64,000 nucleotides of DNA. Origin: Diacronema lutheri (Eukaryota; Haptophyta; Pavlovophyceae; Pavlovales; Pavlovaceae). The stretch is taken from assembly GCA_019448385.1 (NCBI GenBank), contig JAGTXO010000047.1, forward strand, positions 62,001-126,000, written 5' to 3'. The notes beneath the pieces are model-generated. The model was not told the origin of the DNA. It did not search any database and worked only from the letters and a program-made list of their open reading frames with translations. Both the position numbers and the translations under genes were made by a program. Positions 61,236 through 64,000 of this stretch are shown here, in pieces; positions within the stretch are counted from its first letter, which is position 1; the number at the start of each line of letters is the position of its first letter.

Positions 61236-64000
61236 CTGGCTGGGGGATCGGAAGAGCGCTGCAACGCAAGCCGCATGCTCGGGAAAGAAGCGGGCAATCG
61301 GATGGTGAGGGCAGGGCGAGGCGTGGGTGGGTGGGGGGGGGGGGGGGGAGGGGAGGGCTGGCTGGGGGATCGGAAGAGCGCTGCAACGCAAGCCGCATGC
61401 TCGGGAAAGAAGCGGGCAATCGGATGGTGAGGGCAGGGCGAGGCGTGGGTGGGGGGGGGGGGGGGGGGGGGGCTGGCTGGGGGATCGGAAGAGCGCTGCA
61501 ACGCAAGCCGCATGCTCGGGAAAGAAGCGGGCAATCGGATGGTGAGGGCAGGGCGAGGCGTAGCAGCGCCTACTTTAGGTCGAGTGTCGTCAGCGCGCGA
61601 TTGTGCTCAAGGGCCTTGCCCAGGGCAATGCCACCCTCTGTGCTCACCTGATTTGCCCTGCGAGCGCGCGAGTCGGTCGAAGAATGGCCGCGAGGAGGTG
61701 CGCGCGGAACGCTCCAGGCGTGAGCGGCTCGCGCAAGTGCGCCGAGTGCGCGAGAGGAGCCATCGTGCCGCGAGAGGAGCCATCGTGCCGCGAGAGGAGC
61801 CATCGTGCCGCGAGAGGAGTGCATGCACCCCAACGATGGGGTGCATGCATGCACCCCAACGATGGGGTGCATGCACACTAGTGTGCGCGCACACCTGAGC
61901 CAGAGCGTCCGCAGCGCGGTGTTGCGCTCGAGTGCCTTGGCGAGCGCGACGGCGGCGCCATCGCAAACCGCATTGTAGCTGCATGCCCGGCAGGCGGGTA
62001 GGAAGAGAATGGGGGGCGGGGGGGCGGGGGTGGGCGGGGGTGGGGGGCGGGGGGGGGGGGGGGGGGGGCGCAGGTTGCCAAAACGAGCATAGGCGCGTAG
62101 GGAAGGGCGCGGTGAGGGCACGCTGCGTTCAACGGCGCCGCACTGGGGGCGAGGCAATGGGCGCTGCTCGCAAGGAGCGCCCCCGCCCGCCATCGCTGCA
62201 CCACCGCCTACCCGAGGTCAAGATGAAGCAGCGCGCTGTTGTGCTCGAGGGCGCTAGCCAAAGCGACGCCGCCCTCGTCGCCAACGTCATTGTGCCTGTC
62301 AGAAGCGCAGCGTGCGTGGGCCTCGGTGCAAAGGTGAGTGCCAAGCTGCGCCGCGGGCTGCGGGTCAAGCCGGAGCAGAGGGAAGGGCGAGCTACCAGAG
62401 CTCAAGGGTCGTAAGCGCACGGTTGCGCTCGAGCGCCTTCGCCAGTGCACTCGCGCCGTCGACGCCAACTTTGTTCTCCCTGGATGGAGGCGCAAGGGGT
62501 TGGAGAGGGCGAAGGGGGTTTGATGGGCGTTGAGTCGCGGCGTGTGGCCCGGCGTTTGCAGAGCTCTGTTTCGTCGCGTTCGTGGCAGGCTGGCTGCGCG
62601 CGCTCGTGCGGATGGCGGCTACAGCAGGGGCAGCGGGCGGCAGGTGCGTTGCGGCGACCGACTGCGCCCGCAAATATCCCCACGTCGATGGATGGTCCCC
62701 ACGCGCCGTACTGCGCACCCATGCCCCAAAAGGCATGGGCTGACCTGCTGCACGCCATCTGCTCGCCTCTTCCTCGCGCCTTCCTCGCGCCTGTGCGCGG
62801 CCCAGCGCGTTTGGCAGCAAGCTGGAAGCGCGGCGCGCACCCCAGATTGAGGTAGGTGAGCGTGGCGTTGCGCTCGAGCGCCTTGGCCAGCGCGACGGCA
62901 CCGCCAGGCCCCACATTGTTGCTCCTTTTCAAAAGAAGCGCACGAGGTCGGGGCCGGGCGGGCGCGAGCGCGGACGGCGGCGAGTAAGGGGAACGCGCCG
63001 TCGCGAGAGAGGCGCAAGGGTAAGGTACCGCCCTTGAGTCACACCGCACCACGCATTGTCGGGCCGTCGTGCGCGCGCCACGCGCCAACATGGCGCGCGA
63101 TGCGAGCGCGCGGCGCGAGCGCGCGACGCGCTGACGAGGGCGGCCCCTGGCGCGCGGCGCGGCGCCTGGCGCGCGGCGCGGCGCCTGGCGCGCGGCACGA
63201 ACCTCAGGCGCAACTCGACGAGGCGGCAGCCCGCCGCGCCAAGCGCCGCGCCAAGCTCGGCGCCCTCCTCGTCACCGAGCGCGCAGTACGGCAAGTTGAG
63301 CACGCACAGGAGCTGCAGGCTGTCGCTTCGGAGCGACGTGCTGATCGGCAACGCGACGCTCGGCCCGGCGCTCACGAGGCGCAGCTCCGCGAGCGAGGCC
63401 GGCAACGACGCGCACAGCCGCGCGACCGCGCCCGCGGACGGCTGCGCCAGCTCGCAGCTCAGCTTGCGCAGGCGCGAGCAGCGCAGCGCATCGAGCAGCG
63501 CGCGCAGCCGCACGTTGCCGTCCGGCACGCCGGCCGCGACAAGCTGCGTGAGCCGTACGATGCCAAAGCGCGCGCGCACCGTCGCATCGAGCAGGGGCGC
63601 CTCGTCGCCCACCCACGCCCTGATCGCGGCAAGGTCAGATGGCTCGCTCGCCTCGGCGCGCGCGAGCTCGAACGACTCGGCGCGCGCGAGCGCGTCGGCG
63701 GGAAAGGCGGCCTCACGCTCTGATTTGGCCGCCGATTTTGAAAGCGGGTTGGCGCGGTCGATGGCGGCAAAGCCGTCGACGAGCCCAACCGCCGCGTGCG
63801 GCCGGCCGCCGCGCGAGTGCTCGAAGGGCGTGTAGATGTCGTGCAGGTAGGTCGAGCCACGCTCGAGGTTGGCCACGAACAGCTCGAGCGCGCACCACGC
63901 CCTGCGGCGCGGTTTCGAGCGCGCGCGCGCGCGCGCGCGCACACGCGCACGTTTCGATGAGATGTGCGAGCGGTGAGCTGCCGCGTCTCGATGACAGCGA
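60499..64000 (-). CDS. Leucine-rich repeat protein, one LRR per exon (5' end outside window)
   Basis: Read on the minus strand: a first exon that probably continues beyond the window (64000-63951), exon 63901-63203, six LRR exons (62924-62841, 62479-62396, 62295-62212, 61978-61895, 61657-61574, 60906-60826) and a last exon 60580-60499 ending in TAG. The 699-nt exon encodes an RNI-type LRR lead-in (LVELRLR at its end). Each LRR exon encodes one 28-residue repeat (27 in the last) of the form N-x-V-x-x-x-G-A-x-A-L-A-K-A-L-E-x-N, as in SNNVGPGGAVALAKALERN and ENKVGVDGASALAKALERN. All introns are phase 2. The last exon encodes a new C-terminal segment (MALLLKNGTGKECVILT). Repeats resemble ribonuclease-inhibitor/NLRC3-type LRRs, but no NACHT domain is in view. 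The proposed 49-nt intron 63902-63950 is short; read-through would change the N-terminal residues only. It converges on the exchanger gene, with 59 bp between stops. Confidence 0.8.
60955..61562. repeat. 115-123-bp repeat with poly-G spacer, 5 copies (LRR gene intron)
   Basis: A core of about 90 bp (CTGGCTGGGGGATCGGAAGA... to GGGCAGGGCGAGGCGT) occurs five times, at about 60990, 61113, 61236, 61358 and 61473. The cores are nearly identical; spacing varies only through the length of the intervening G-run. It lies in intron 60907-61573, where the coding strand reads C-runs. Confidence 0.95.
61751..61875. repeat. 20-bp tandem repeat followed by two overlapping palindromes
   Basis: Three copies of CGAGAGGAGCCATCGTGCCG (61751-61810) are followed by two palindromic units TGCATGCACCCC-AACGAT-GGGGTGCATGCA (61820-61849 and 61846-61875) sharing four bases. 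All lie within intron 61658-61894 of the LRR gene. Confidence 0.88.

Noticed and set aside
1-64000. Retroelements, viral genes or prophage
   Set aside because: No reverse transcriptase, integrase, capsid or transposase motif was recognised in any frame. The only element-like items are short inverted repeats.

Overview
The window is nuclear DNA of a very GC-rich eukaryote, most probably a microalga. Spliceosomal introns interrupt most genes (about 42 can be placed by joining conserved protein segments), and there is a tRNA-Ser with a Pol III T-run. The protein families are eukaryotic: a K-HECT ubiquitin ligase of the UPL3/TRIP12 type, UTP11, a DEX1-like FG-GAP protein, a plant-type MUN/DUF810 protein and a C2orf69-like protein. 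The extreme GC, long poly-G/poly-C tracts and alga/plant-type families suggest a haptophyte such as a pavlovophyte. That assignment is inference only; other GC-rich algae are possible. Nothing looks bacterial, viral or retroelement-derived.

Layout: 1-2.9 kb, a multi-pass membrane protein (-), tRNA-Ser(CGA) (-) and a perfect 31-bp hairpin. 3.2-7.3 kb, an EF-hand/LRR/SAM protein (+). 7.4-9.9 kb, a membrane-anchored beta-carbonic anhydrase and an unknown protein (both -). 10-16 kb, a large SAM-like/TPR membrane protein (-). 16-23 kb, a C2orf69-like hydrolase (-) head to head with a DEX1-like protein (+), whose first intron holds 31 copies of a 65-bp repeat. 23-29 kb, an unknown membrane protein (-), UTP11 (-), a possible beta-sandwich/coiled-coil protein (+), a foldback repeat and a coiled-coil protein (-). 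29.6-41.6 kb, the UPL3/TRIP12-like HECT ligase in 11 exons (+). 41.8-46.7 kb, a secreted glycosyltransferase-like protein (-) head to head with folylpolyglutamate synthase (+). 46.8-53.7 kb, a PATROL1-like MUN protein (-). 54.3-60.4 kb, a UapA-type purine permease (+) and an NCKX-like cation/calcium exchanger (+). 60.5-64 kb, an LRR gene with one repeat per exon (-), open at the window edge.

Genes are packed tightly, with tail-to-tail gaps of 59-616 bp. Two head-to-head pairs have start codons only 13-15 bp apart. There is no operon and no single pathway; the genes are mostly housekeeping, transport and signalling. The unusual material is in the introns: long ones are swollen by private minisatellites, several carry a G-run near the donor and a C-run near the acceptor, and the commonest donor is GTGCG rather than GTAAG. 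Gene models come from reading conserved segments across introns without transcript data; terminal exons and starts are the least certain parts.
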